Assembly (NCBI GenBank): GCA_944383835.1
Contig: CALWRE010000055.1
Location: forward strand, 1-37,299
Direction: 5' to 3'
Length of the DNA stretch: 37,299 nucleotides
Origin: an uncultured Lachnospiraceae bacterium
Lineage (GTDB): Bacteria; Bacillota; Clostridia; Lachnospirales; Lachnospiraceae
Shown: positions 28,994-37,299 of the stretch, piece by piece
How the letters are laid out: every line of letters starts with the position of its first letter
Numbering within the stretch: the stretch's first letter is position 1
Translations under genes and position numbers: made by a program
The notes under the pieces: model-generated
Told to the model about the DNA's origin: nothing
Databases searched by the model: none
The model's input: only the letters and a program-made list of their open reading frames with translations

Positions 28994-29027
28994 AGCTGCA
29001 GTCTCCATATGGGGGCTGCAGCTTTTC
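28994..29027 (+). terminator. Terminator after tuf
   Basis: AGCTGCAGTCTCC (28994-29006) pairs with GGGGGCTGCAGCT (29011-29023) through 13 bp with two G-U pairs, and TTTT follows. Confidence 0.9.
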
Positions 29028-29030
29028 TGG

Positions 29031-29059
29031 TTGACAGAAGAAGAAAGATTCCTTATCAT
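29031..29059 (+). promoter_or_regulatory. Promoter of the HAD phosphatase - cardiolipin synthase operon
   Basis: TTGACA (29031-29036) and TATCAT (29054-29059) are 17 bp apart, just behind the tuf terminator. Confidence 0.8.
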
Positions 29060-29100
29060 GGAGATATCGACATAGATATGGGACATCAATAGAACAGGGA

Positions 29101-29170
29101 ACAGAACAGGGTCTTGCCGCGAGACGGAGGGGAGTCGCCTTTGGTCTTCCCTGGCGGGCCCTGTTTCTGT
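29101..29170 (+). promoter_or_regulatory. Structured leader upstream of the HAD phosphatase gene
   Basis: ACAGAACAGGG (29101-29111) pairs with CCCTGTTTCTGT (29159-29170) with one bulged base, enclosing 47 GC-rich bases that can form CCGC/GCGG pairing. No T-run follows directly. It may be a regulatory leader or a simple stabilising structure. Confidence 0.4.
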
Positions 29171-29197
29171 CCTAATGGGCATAACGGAGGAAGAAGA

Positions 29198-29896
29198 ATG
29201 CGCTATCCGATACTTTTACTGGATGCAGACGGGACTTTGCTGGATTTTGACCAGGCGGAGGATCAGGCTCTGAGGCTTACGCTGGAACGGAACGGCCTGT
29301 CCTCGGATGAGGAGACCTTGTCTTTGTATAAAGAGATTAACCATGGGCTGTGGACGGATTTTGAGAACGGCCTTATTACCAAGCAGCAGATTCTCGACCG
29401 CCGTTTCCTGGAGCTTTTTGCCCGGCTGGGCATAACGGAGGAGCTGCCGGGTTTTGAGGTGGAATATCAGCTGGCCCTGGGCGAGGGAGGGTTCCTGCTG
29501 CCGGAGGCTCATTCCGTCTGCAGGCAGCTTTGTGACGAAGGCTGCCGCCTCTATATATTGACAAACGGCGTGGAGGCGACGCAGCTTAGCCGTCTGGAGC
29601 GAAGCGGATTAAATCCCCTCTTATCCGGCGTATTTGTCTCGGAGACCACGGGATACCAGAAGCCGCAGAGGGAATATTTCGAGTATGTCTGGAGCAGGAT
29701 TCCGGGGTTTGAGCTGCGAAAGGCGCTGATGGTGGGTGACTCACTGAACTCGGATATCCGCGGCGGCGCGGGCGCGGGGGTGGATACCTGCTGGTACAAT
29801 CCCCAGGGAAAGAGGAATGATTCGGCGGTGCGGCCGGATTACGAGATACAGGGACTCGCCGAACTGATCGATATTGTGAAAGAGGACAAACCGTGA
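29198..29896 (+). CDS. HAD-family hydrolase, YjjG-like
   Basis: The 232-residue phosphatase has the nucleophile motif DADGT (D9, D11), motif II in ILTNG, the lysine in YQKPQREYF and motif IV in MVGDSLNSDIRGG. The helical cap and overall length place it with YjjG-type nucleotidases, which dephosphorylate pyrimidine nucleotides, but substrate cannot be read from sequence. The ATG at 29198 follows CGGAGGAAG. A frame running up to 29114 would overlap the leader hairpin. The stop overlaps the GTG start of cardiolipin synthase by four bases. Confidence 0.88.
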   Translation: MRYPILLLDADGTLLDFDQAEDQALRLTLERNGLSSDEETLSLYKEINHGLWTDFENGLITKQQILDRRFLELFARLGITEELPGFEVEYQLALGEGGFLLPEAHSVCRQLCDEGCRLYILTNGVEATQLSRLERSGLNPLLSGVFVSETTGYQKPQREYFEYVWSRIPGFELRKALMVGDSLNSDIRGGAGAGVDTCWYNPQGKRNDSAVRPDYEIQGLAELIDIVKEDKP

Positions 29897-31437
29897 AGAA
29901 ATTATTGAAGAAAATACTGAGTATACTGACGAGCCGTGTATTTGTGGTGGGCTTCCTCCTGCTTCTGCAGGTTATCTGGGCCTTTGCGATTCTATTTCGC
30001 CTGGTGCGGTACTCCCTGCCGCTCTCCGTGGCCTTTACCCTGCTGAGCGTGCTGGTGGTAGCTTATATCATCAACCGTCCCAGCAATCCGTCGGTGAAGC
30101 TGGCATGGGTGGTTCCGATTCTGCTTTTTCCCCTTTTCGGCGGCCTTCTCTATATTGCCGTAGGCGGCAGGAGGCCGAAGCGGAAAATGAGAAGGGCCTT
30201 GATTAAGGCGGATGAGCTGACCGGCCCCTATGTGGAGGAGCACCGGGAGCTGCTGGAGGAGATTAAGGCAGGAAATCCGCATCTGGCGGGGCAGATGGGA
30301 TACCTGGCAGCCAAGGGCTATCCAGTCTACCGTAATACCGAAGCGCAGTATTTCCCTCTGGGGGATGACAATTTCCTGGTGATGCTGGAGGAGCTAAAGA
30401 AGGCGAAGCATTTTATCTTTCTGGAATATTTTATTGTCCAGGAGGGAAAAATGTGGAACAGCATTCTGGAAATCCTGAAGGAGAAGGCGGCCGAAGGCGT
30501 CGACGTCCGTTTTATGTACGACGACGTGGGAAGCCTTTTCAAGGTGCCGGCGGGGTATTTCAGAAAAATCGAAGAGATGGGGATTAAATGCATCTGCTTC
30601 AATCCTTTTGTGCCCTTCCTGTCCGTGGTGATGAATAACCGGGATCACCGCAAAATTATGGTGATCGACGGCCATACGGCCTTCACCGGTGGAATCAACC
30701 TGGCGGATGAGTATATTAACGTGGGCTCAAAATTCGGACATTGGAAGGATACGGGCGTAGTATTGCGGGGCGAGGCGGCCTGGAGCCTGACGTTAATGTT
30801 TCTCAACATGTGGAATGCCTTCCGGCCCACGGACAGCGGCCTGGAAAAGTTCCGGCCCGAGGTGTGGGGAACAGATAAGCTTCACGGGGAAGGTTATGTG
30901 CTGCCCTATGCAGATACGCCGATGGACGAAGAGATTGTCGCAGAAAATGTGTATATGAATCTGATTAACGGGGCCACCCGGTACGTTTATATTTTTACGC
31001 CTTATCTGATTACAGACCATGAGATGACCACCAGTCTCTGCCTGGCAGCCCAGAGAGGGGTTGACGTAAGGATTATTACGCCCGGTGTTCCGGATAAGAA
31101 AACGGTATATCAATTGACCCGTGCCCATTATCCGGAGCTTTTGGACAACGGCGTCCGGATTTATGAGTATACGCCAGGATTTGTCCATGCCAAATGCGTG
31201 GTGTGCGATGACGAGGTGGCAACGGTGGGAACAATCAATTTTGATTACCGCAGCCTCTATCTGCATTTTGAATGCGGGACGATGCATTACCGCAACAATG
31301 TGGTCCGGCAGGTGAAGGATGATTTTTTGCAAACCCAGGAAAAATGCCGTGAAGTAATGGAATATGCAACGGACCGCATCAGTTTGGTAAAGGAAATTTA
31401 TTATGCTGTCCTGCGTCTCTTTGCACCGTTAATGTAA
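29893..31437 (+). CDS. cls: Cardiolipin synthase
   Basis: The 514-residue membrane enzyme joins two phosphatidylglycerols to make cardiolipin. Two N-terminal helices (about residues 12-62, then VVPILLFPLFGGLLYIAVGG) are followed by two HKD phospholipase-D motifs: H252, K254 and D259 in NRDHRKIMVIDG, and H432, K434 and D439 in FVHAKCVVCDDE. Both have the downstream Gly-Gly/Ser-type signature (FTGGINLADEY and VGTINFDYRSLY). It starts with GTG, overlapping the HAD stop codon (GTGA), so the two are translationally coupled. It ends at a plain stop with no clear terminator. Confidence 0.95.
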   Translation: MKKLLKKILSILTSRVFVVGFLLLLQVIWAFAILFRLVRYSLPLSVAFTLLSVLVVAYIINRPSNPSVKLAWVVPILLFPLFGGLLYIAVGGRRPKRKMRRALIKADELTGPYVEEHRELLEEIKAGNPHLAGQMGYLAAKGYPVYRNTEAQYFPLGDDNFLVMLEELKKAKHFIFLEYFIVQEGKMWNSILEILKEKAAEGVDVRFMYDDVGSLFKVPAGYFRKIEEMGIKCICFNPFVPFLSVVMNNRDHRKIMVIDGHTAFTGGINLADEYINVGSKFGHWKDTGVVLRGEAAWSLTLMFLNMWNAFRPTDSGLEKFRPEVWGTDKLHGEGYVLPYADTPMDEEIVAENVYMNLINGATRYVYIFTPYLITDHEMTTSLCLAAQRGVDVRIITPGVPDKKTVYQLTRAHYPELLDNGVRIYEYTPGFVHAKCVVCDDEVATVGTINFDYRSLYLHFECGTMHYRNNVVRQVKDDFLQTQEKCREVMEYATDRISLVKEIYYAVLRLFAPLM

Positions 31438-31463
31438 ACGGCGGGAAAAGGAAAACGTAAGAT

Positions 31464-31480
31464 TGTAAGAAAACCGTAAG
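31464..31480. promoter_or_regulatory. Two GTAAG units at 11-bp spacing upstream of the lipoprotein gene
   Basis: TGTAAG-N5-CGTAAG resembles direct-repeat sites of OmpR-family regulators such as WalR. A third CGTAAG lies at 31456. The rest of the 31438-31613 gap shows no clear promoter. Confidence 0.3.
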
Positions 31481-31613
31481 AGGAAACGCGTTAAATGACG
31501 AAAGGAATTGTGGTAAGCTAAACGCAAAGCAGGCACAACCGAAAAAGGCGGACGAGGCGTATTCGGAAACAGCGGCCTGCGGCACAAAAGAATCAGGAAA
31601 GGGATGAAGTATT

Positions 31614-32246
31614 ATGGGAAAATTCAGACGAGGCGTTTCTTTGCTGTTGTGTGCGCTTCTGGCGCTCTTGCTGGCGGCCTGCAGCGGCGCAGGAGACGGG
31701 CCGGAGGCTACCGTTGACTTTGGGCAGTATCACAGCGATTCCACTGGCGCGGCCAGTGAGACGGAGGCTGACAGCGGAGCCGGTGCATCGGGCGAGACGC
31801 AGGAAGGCGAAACCGGAGAGAGCGGCACAGGGGAAACCGGCGCAGGAGAAAGCGCCGGCGACGGCTATGTGCCAGACGAGGAGGCCATGGCAGCCTTCCA
31901 GCAGAGCCGGTATGCCCAGGAGCTTCTTGATTATTTTGCAGCTGAGGGACGAGGCGATGAGGCTTTTTCCGAGCCGATCTTTGACTCGGAAACGCGGCTT
32001 TATACCCAGGAGGAGCTGATGGAGCTCTCCGCCGATTTGTGCAAGATCTTCCGCAATGAAATATACGCCAGGCATGGGATGATTTTCGGCGAGGAGGATT
32101 TAAACCAGCTCTACGGGGCCTTCTCCTGGTATGAGGGCACCACCAGCATGGCGGAATTCGAATCCCAGCCGCTGCCCTTCAACGAGACGGAGATCGCAAA
32201 TATCCATACGGTGATCGACGCAGAGGAGGCCAACGGTTATCGGTAA
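31614..32246 (+). CDS. YARHG-domain lipoprotein
   Basis: The 210-residue exported lipoprotein has a signal peptide ending LLALLLAAC (lipidated C23), a long Gly/Glu/Ser/Thr-rich linker (about residues 30-85), and a C-terminal YARHG domain: CKIFRNEIYARHGMIFGEED, with a trailing FSWYEGTT. YARHG domains occur on extracellular proteins of Clostridia, and their binding partner is unknown. The ATG follows AGGAAAGGGATG. Only three bases separate its stop from the PRD regulator start, so the two are co-transcribed. Confidence 0.8.
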   Translation: MGKFRRGVSLLLCALLALLLAACSGAGDGPEATVDFGQYHSDSTGAASETEADSGAGASGETQEGETGESGTGETGAGESAGDGYVPDEEAMAAFQQSRYAQELLDYFAAEGRGDEAFSEPIFDSETRLYTQEELMELSADLCKIFRNEIYARHGMIFGEEDLNQLYGAFSWYEGTTSMAEFESQPLPFNETEIANIHTVIDAEEANGYR

Positions 32247-32249
32247 AAG

Positions 32250-34148
32250 ATGGAGATTTCAGCAAGACAGTATAAAATTATCCAGATACTGCGTGAAAAC
32301 GTGGTTCCTGTTTCCGGCGAACTGCTCTGCCACCGACTGGGAGTTTCGGCAAGAACCCTGCGCTATGAGATCAGCAGCCTGAACTCCCTGGCAGGCTGCC
32401 GCTTTATCCGTTCAGGCAGCCAGGGGTATTATATCAATGCAGAGCTTGATTCCTCGGATATTTTTGATTCGATCCAGATCGTCGACTTTGAAAATGGAAT
32501 AAATTGGATGTGCATAAAGATCCTGGATAAAGGGGAATTGTCTGTCTATGACTTGGAGGAATATTTCTCAAAAAGTACTTCTGCAATCTTAAATGCCCTG
32601 CCTGGAATTGAGAAGCTGATGCGACGTTTTGACCTGAAGCTGGTGAAAAAAGGCCAGCGTCTTCGGGTGGAGGGAAGGGAGAGCGATCAGAGAAGGCTGA
32701 TTATGCATTCCTTTTTCTTTAATGGAGGAGTGGACGATTCCTTTGAGGAGGATACCGACCGGTATTTTCACCTGCTGGTTCCCGATGTTATCCATGATCT
32801 GGTTGACGAGGTATTGGAACAGCAGAATATACAGATCGATGATATTTACCGCAGGAATGTTGTGCTGATTATTGCAGTGACTCTCGAGCGCATCCGGCAG
32901 AGGCATCCCATAGAAATGACACCGGTTTTTCCGGAGGGCTCACTGGAGGCGGAAAAGCGCTTTATTGACGAGGTGCTTGAAAAAGCGGGGAAATTAGCCG
33001 CTATAGAGATAAGCGACGATGAGAGACGTTTTCTGTATCAGTCTGTGCTGGCGCTTATCCGAATGGATGAGAGGAGAGCAGGAGGGAGCTATATCGGGGG
33101 CCGCGGGGAGGAGGAATTTCGCAAGGTACTCACGGAGATTCTGAACGATACCTTTGCCCATTTTCATATCCAGTGTGAATATCAGGGAATTATTGACAGC
33201 TTTGTCCTCCATGTTTTTTACTTGATTGTCCGTTATCGGACAAACTCCTTTTTCCGAAACGATATTACCAGTTCCCTGCGCCATTCGCATCCTTTTGTCT
33301 ATGAGGTTTCCGTGTACCTGGCAAGCCGTCTGGAGGAGGAATTCCAGATTCGGGTTCCCCATGAAGAAATCGGCCTGCTGGCCATTTATCTGGGTCCGGT
33401 CATGACGCAGGGACAGGAGGATGCAAGCAGCCATGTTATCCTGGTTTGTCCGGATTATAATGGGGTCAGGGAGATGATTCGGCAGAAGCTGCTTCTCTTT
33501 TTTGGCGCTCAGATCAACACCGTCCGCGAGGTGGCGTCTTACTATCAAATCGGGCCGGAGGAGGAGTACGATTTTGTTATCTCTGTCCTGGGCAAGCAGA
33601 AGACGCTGAAGGATGTGGTTTATATCAGCCCGCTGATGGGACAGAGGGAATTTGAAAAAATCGAGGCCAGACTGGCTGCCATTGCGAAGCGGAAGGAAAT
33701 CGAGGACATCGACCAATGCTTTCGCCGTTATCTGACTAAGGAGCATTTCTTCTATGGTTCGTCCTTTGAGACCGGGCTTCAGGTGCTGGAGTTCCTGGAC
33801 GAAGGGCTGCGCCGGGAGAATATTGTACCGGAGGATTACCTGGCGGATGTGCTGAGGCGGGAGAAGCTTTCTTCCACCGCCTTTTTCAATCAGGTGGCGG
33901 TTCCGCATGCCCTGGAGGTGAAGGCAAAGGCGACCTGCCTGGTGTATTATTGCAGTGAAAAGCCGATCGACTGGTTTGGAACCCCGGTGCATCTGGTACT
34001 GCTGATTGCGAACAGAGGATACGACCGGGAATTCAGCAGGCTTTTTGAGATCCTGTACGAGATTATTGTGAACGGAGAGCTCCTGTACAGGATACAGAAA
34101 TGCCGTACCTACGATCAGCTGATGGATTTCCTTTTGAGCCTGGTATAA
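32250..34148 (+). CDS. PRD-containing transcriptional regulator (LicR/MtlR type) with PTS EIIB and EIIA domains
   Basis: The 632-residue regulator has an N-terminal helix-turn-helix region (VPVSGELLCHRLGVSARTLRYEISSLN), two PTS regulation domains (about residues 180-285 and 300-395, with H345/H347 and H371 in the second), an EIIB-like domain with C400 (VILVCPDYNGV) and an EIIA-like domain with H553 (VAVPHALEV). This layout is that of DNA-binding activators like LicR and MtlR, which are phosphorylated by HPr and the cognate EIIB. It precedes a lactose/cellobiose PTS operon and probably activates it. The start codon has no strong ribosome site, so translation may depend on coupling with the lipoprotein gene. 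Confidence 0.9.
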   Translation: MEISARQYKIIQILRENVVPVSGELLCHRLGVSARTLRYEISSLNSLAGCRFIRSGSQGYYINAELDSSDIFDSIQIVDFENGINWMCIKILDKGELSVYDLEEYFSKSTSAILNALPGIEKLMRRFDLKLVKKGQRLRVEGRESDQRRLIMHSFFFNGGVDDSFEEDTDRYFHLLVPDVIHDLVDEVLEQQNIQIDDIYRRNVVLIIAVTLERIRQRHPIEMTPVFPEGSLEAEKRFIDEVLEKAGKLAAIEISDDERRFLYQSVLALIRMDERRAGGSYIGGRGEEEFRKVLTEILNDTFAHFHIQCEYQGIIDSFVLHVFYLIVRYRTNSFFRNDITSSLRHSHPFVYEVSVYLASRLEEEFQIRVPHEEIGLLAIYLGPVMTQGQEDASSHVILVCPDYNGVREMIRQKLLLFFGAQINTVREVASYYQIGPEEEYDFVISVLGKQKTLKDVVYISPLMGQREFEKIEARLAAIAKRKEIEDIDQCFRRYLTKEHFFYGSSFETGLQVLEFLDEGLRRENIVPEDYLADVLRREKLSSTAFFNQVAVPHALEVKAKATCLVYYCSEKPIDWFGTPVHLVLLIANRGYDREFSRLFEILYEIIVNGELLYRIQKCRTYDQLMDFLLSLV

Positions 34149-34174
34149 AACTGCCGGAGAGAGCGGTATTTTTT
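34147..34174 (+). terminator. First terminator after the PRD regulator
   Basis: The stem of AAAACTGCCG (34147-34156) with CGGTATTTTT (34164-34173) has one mismatch and a G-U pair and ends in a six-T run. It starts inside the stop codon of the regulator. Confidence 0.65.
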
Positions 34175-34183
34175 GTTGCCTGC

Positions 34184-34222
34184 GGGGCGGCAAAAATCGA
34201 AATGATTTTTGCCGCCCCTTTT
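34184..34222 (+). terminator. Second terminator or attenuator, ahead of the PTS operon
   Basis: GGGGCGGCAAAAATC (34184-34198) and GATTTTTGCCGCCCC (34204-34218) form a 15-bp perfect stem with a 5-base loop, followed by TTTT. A weak -10-like TATGCT (34225-34230) lies right after it. If transcription of the PTS genes begins upstream, this would act as an attenuator. Confidence 0.8.
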
Positions 34223-34278
34223 GGTATGCTGAAAGCACAACAGAGAAGGAAAGACAAGGGAAGGAGAAAGATGGAAAG

Positions 34279-34518
34279 ATGCTGATGGTCAGCGGGGCGA
34301 GGATAGAAGATGTGGCCGATGCTTTTGATGGAAGGGAGATAGAAGGAATCACCTTTCATCTGGTAAAGCGAGAAGGATTGATTCTTTACATGGATCACGA
34401 TGGGGCGGATGAGGATACGGCTGCCGCTGTGCTTAAAAAGGGCGCAAAGGCGCTGCCGCGGATGAAAAACATGTTTTTGAATATCCGTATTGTGGATAAA
34501 GCAGGAAACATCCGCTGA
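34279..34518 (+). CDS. Small protein at the head of the PTS operon, unknown
   Basis: I do not recognise this 79-residue product. It is soluble and has a mixed alpha/beta character: MLMVSGARIEDVADAF, then two strand-like segments (GITFHLVKREGLILYMD), a likely helix (DEDTAAAVLKKGAKALPR) and a final strand (FLNIRIVDKAG). No cysteine is present. A purine-rich site (GGAAGGAGAAAG) precedes it, with two possible starts (34279 and 34285). Placement just before EIIC suggests a role in PTS control or assembly. Confidence 0.6.
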   Translation: MLMVSGARIEDVADAFDGREIEGITFHLVKREGLILYMDHDGADEDTAAAVLKKGAKALPRMKNMFLNIRIVDKAGNIR

Positions 34519-34628
34519 TAATGGGGAACGTAAGCAGAGGACGGAACCGGCTGCGGTCGCGAACGCAGCCGCCCAGAACCTTTGCGCGGAATACAAACAA
34601 AAAGGGGGTAGCATTTACTGCGCAACTT

Positions 34629-35894
34629 ATGAAGAAATTTGAAGCCTTATTGGAGAAGTATTTGAACCCGATAGCAGGCTGGGTTTCCAACAACAAGGTT
34701 TTGTCGGCGATTTCAGCGGGAATGGTTTCCATTATGCCTTTTACCCTGATTGCCGCTGTCTTTTCGATTGTGGAATCCCTGCCGGATTATCTTCCCTTCC
34801 TGCCGGATTTCAGCGAGGAGGCATCGGCGGCGCTGCTGGTTCCGTACAATTTCCTTTTTGGGATACTGGCGCTGCTGGTCGTTTTCATGGTGGCCTATCA
34901 CTATGCCAAGCACTATAAGCTTCATCAGATCAACTGCGGGCTGGTAGCGCTGGTAACGTTCTGTATCATTGCCTCCAGCTATGAGAGTGAATTCCTGGGG
35001 CCGGTAAATATTGATGGAACCTATTTTGGCTACGGCGGGATATTCACGGCGATCCTGGTGGCGATTTTCTCCGTGCAGCTGTACCGTGTGATCTTGCAAG
35101 TAGGGCTGAAGATAAGGATGCCGGAGACCGTGCCGCCGTTGGTACGGGATTCTTTTGAGGCAATTATTCCTTTTGCTCTGGTGATCTCCGCTTTCTATGT
35201 GGTCAGCCTTGTTTTCGAGAGTGTCACCGGGATGATAATACCGGCTTTTATCCAGAATTTGATTACGCCAGTGATCAATGCCTCCGACGGCCTGGGCTAT
35301 ATCTGGCTTACCGGTGTCCTGTCGCAGTTTTTCTGGTGGCTGGGCATGCATGGCTGGACCCTGGTCAGCGCGCCTCTTATGTCAGTTACCAACGCAAAGC
35401 TGGCGGAACAGGCGGCGGCCTACGCGGCCGGACAGGAACTTCCCTACATTGTAGTGGGAGGCTGGTCCTTCTCGCCGTATGCGTATCTGCTGCCGGTGCT
35501 TCTGCTGGTTTTATGCAAGGCAAAGCGGAATCGTTCTGTCGGTAAGATGTCCCTGGTGCCGGCCTTGTTCTGCATCACGGAGCCCTATGTGTTCGGCCTG
35601 CCGATTGTGATGAATCCGCTGCTGCTGATACCGTGGGTGACGGCGGGATGCGTGACCAATACGGTCGCCTATGTGGCCATCCGGCTGGGGCTTATGAACC
35701 GTTCCTTTACGGCGGAGCTGTCTACGATCCCTACGCCAATCAATACATTTTTGACCAACGGCGATTGGAGGACCTTTATCTGGTTTATTGTAGCGACAGT
35801 GATTACGGCGGCTGTCTGGTATCCTTTCCTCAAAGTCTGGGATAAAAAGTGCCTGGAGGAGGAGAAAGGGATGGAGAAGCTGGAGAGAAAGTAA
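34629..35894 (+). CDS. PTS lactose/cellobiose-family EIIC permease
   Basis: The 421-residue membrane transporter moves a beta-glucoside or similar sugar inward while the EIIB component phosphorylates it. About ten hydrophobic helices are visible. Typical segments are MKKFEALLEKYLNPIAGWVS at the start, GLGYIWLTGVLSQFFWWLGMHG in the middle, and CITEPYVFGLPIVMNP near the sugar-binding loop. The family usually starts with this MKKF-type sequence, so I chose the ATG at 34629. The clearest ribosome site (AAGGGGG) lies rather far upstream, so a start at 34521 (457 residues) remains possible. EIIB and EIIA genes follow closely. Confidence 0.88.
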   Translation: MKKFEALLEKYLNPIAGWVSNNKVLSAISAGMVSIMPFTLIAAVFSIVESLPDYLPFLPDFSEEASAALLVPYNFLFGILALLVVFMVAYHYAKHYKLHQINCGLVALVTFCIIASSYESEFLGPVNIDGTYFGYGGIFTAILVAIFSVQLYRVILQVGLKIRMPETVPPLVRDSFEAIIPFALVISAFYVVSLVFESVTGMIIPAFIQNLITPVINASDGLGYIWLTGVLSQFFWWLGMHGWTLVSAPLMSVTNAKLAEQAAAYAAGQELPYIVVGGWSFSPYAYLLPVLLLVLCKAKRNRSVGKMSLVPALFCITEPYVFGLPIVMNPLLLIPWVTAGCVTNTVAYVAIRLGLMNRSFTAELSTIPTPINTFLTNGDWRTFIWFIVATVITAAVWYPFLKVWDKKCLEEEKGMEKLERK

Positions 35895-35925
35895 AAAACA
35901 GGCCGAAGAGGAAGGAGAATGGAAG

Positions 35926-36231
35926 ATGGCAGTCAAGGTGGTGCTGTGCTGCGCCAATGGTTTTACGACAACAATGCTGTGTAAAAAAATCAGGGAGGAG
36001 GCGGAGAAGCAGGGCCTGGAAATGGAAGTAGGCGCCTGGCCGATGACAGAGTTAGACAGCGCTGCCTCCGATGCAGACGTGATCCTTTTGGGGCCGCAGG
36101 TGCGGTTTAATCTGCAGAAGGTTAAGAAGGCGTATCCGGACAAACCGGTGCTTCTGATCGACAGCAGGGCCTTGGCCTTTATCGACGGGGCCGCCGTTCT
36201 GGAGCAGATCAAGGGCGAACTAGATAAGTAA
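35926..36231 (+). CDS. PTS EIIB component, lactose/cellobiose family
   Basis: The 101-residue cytoplasmic phosphotransfer protein has its phospho-cysteine in VVLCCANGFTTTML (C9 most likely, C8 next to it), followed by the usual alpha/beta fold with DVILLGPQVRFNLQKVKK. It accepts phosphate from EIIA and passes it to sugar on EIIC. It lies 31 bp after the EIIC gene with a site GGAAGGAG ahead of its start. Confidence 0.93.
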   Translation: MAVKVVLCCANGFTTTMLCKKIREEAEKQGLEMEVGAWPMTELDSAASDADVILLGPQVRFNLQKVKKAYPDKPVLLIDSRALAFIDGAAVLEQIKGELDK

Positions 36232-36249
36232 GGCTGAGGAGGACGGCGG

Positions 36250-37299
<1,050 letters not shown>

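Noticed and set aside
29108..29122. T-box-like AGGGT...CCGCG in the HAD leader
   Set aside because: The variable middle does not match the T-box core, the leader is too short for a stem I with specifier, no antiterminator/terminator pair follows, and the gene is not an amino-acid gene.
34184..34222. RAT-type antiterminator site for a BglG-like RNA-binding protein
   Set aside because: The regulator has a DNA-binding helix-turn-helix and EIIB/EIIA domains, not the RNA-binding CAT domain, and no typical RAT sequence overlaps the stem.

Overview
The window looks like chromosome of a Gram-positive anaerobe of the Clostridia, most likely a Lachnospiraceae-type gut bacterium. The reasons are the rubrerythrin and PerR peroxide defence, the Firmicutes-type S12 with its N-terminal insertion, RpoB and RpoC lacking the large proteobacterial insertions, strong GGAGG-type ribosome binding sites, sigma-A promoters with 17-bp spacers, several GTG/TTG starts, and GC content by eye in the mid-50s. 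I see no rRNA, tRNA, CRISPR array, transposase or phage gene.

Left part (1-8.4 kb): the start of an FtsX-type ABC permease (cut by the window edge) with its ATPase, divergent from a PerR regulator. PerR is followed by a reverse rubrerythrin interrupted by an in-frame amber codon and by an intact classical rubrerythrin. Three PerR-box-like sites punctuate this region. Then come a short KdpD/KdpE-like two-component pair on the minus strand, an RpiR-type sugar-phosphate regulator, a hemolysin III/PAQR membrane protein, a two-domain S1 RNA-binding protein and a small zinc-ribbon membrane protein.

Middle (8.4-15.6 kb): a cold-shock protein with a long leader that can fold through a 12-bp inverted repeat, an LtaS/MdoB-like phosphoglycerol transferase, and a plus-strand run of an extracytoplasmic trigger-factor-like lipoprotein, a LacX-type aldose epimerase homologue and an M3 oligopeptidase. 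A small single-span membrane protein lies on the minus strand before rpoB.

Core information-processing block (15.7-29 kb): rpoB-rpoC, an unusual small membrane-protein gene, then the str genes rpsL-rpsG-fusA-tuf. Each sub-unit has recognisable promoters. rpoB is not preceded by rplJ/rplL here. The str promoter overlaps an inverted repeat that could stop read-through from the upstream gene while sparing transcripts that begin at the promoter itself.

Right part (29-37.3 kb): a YjjG-like HAD phosphatase translationally coupled to a cardiolipin synthase, a YARHG-domain lipoprotein placed 3 bp before a LicR/MtlR-type PRD regulator, and then a lactose/cellobiose-family PTS operon: an unrecognised 79-residue protein, EIIC, EIIB, EIIA, and a GH1 6-phospho-beta-glucosidase cut by the right edge. 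The regulator carries PTS phosphorylation domains and presumably controls this operon in response to a beta-glucoside imported as its 6-phosphate.

I found no obviously new multi-gene defence or mobile system. The points most worth a second look are the amber codon in the reverse rubrerythrin, the promoter-embedded terminator at the str operon, the cold-shock leader, and a set of palindromes and direct repeats in intergenic regions.
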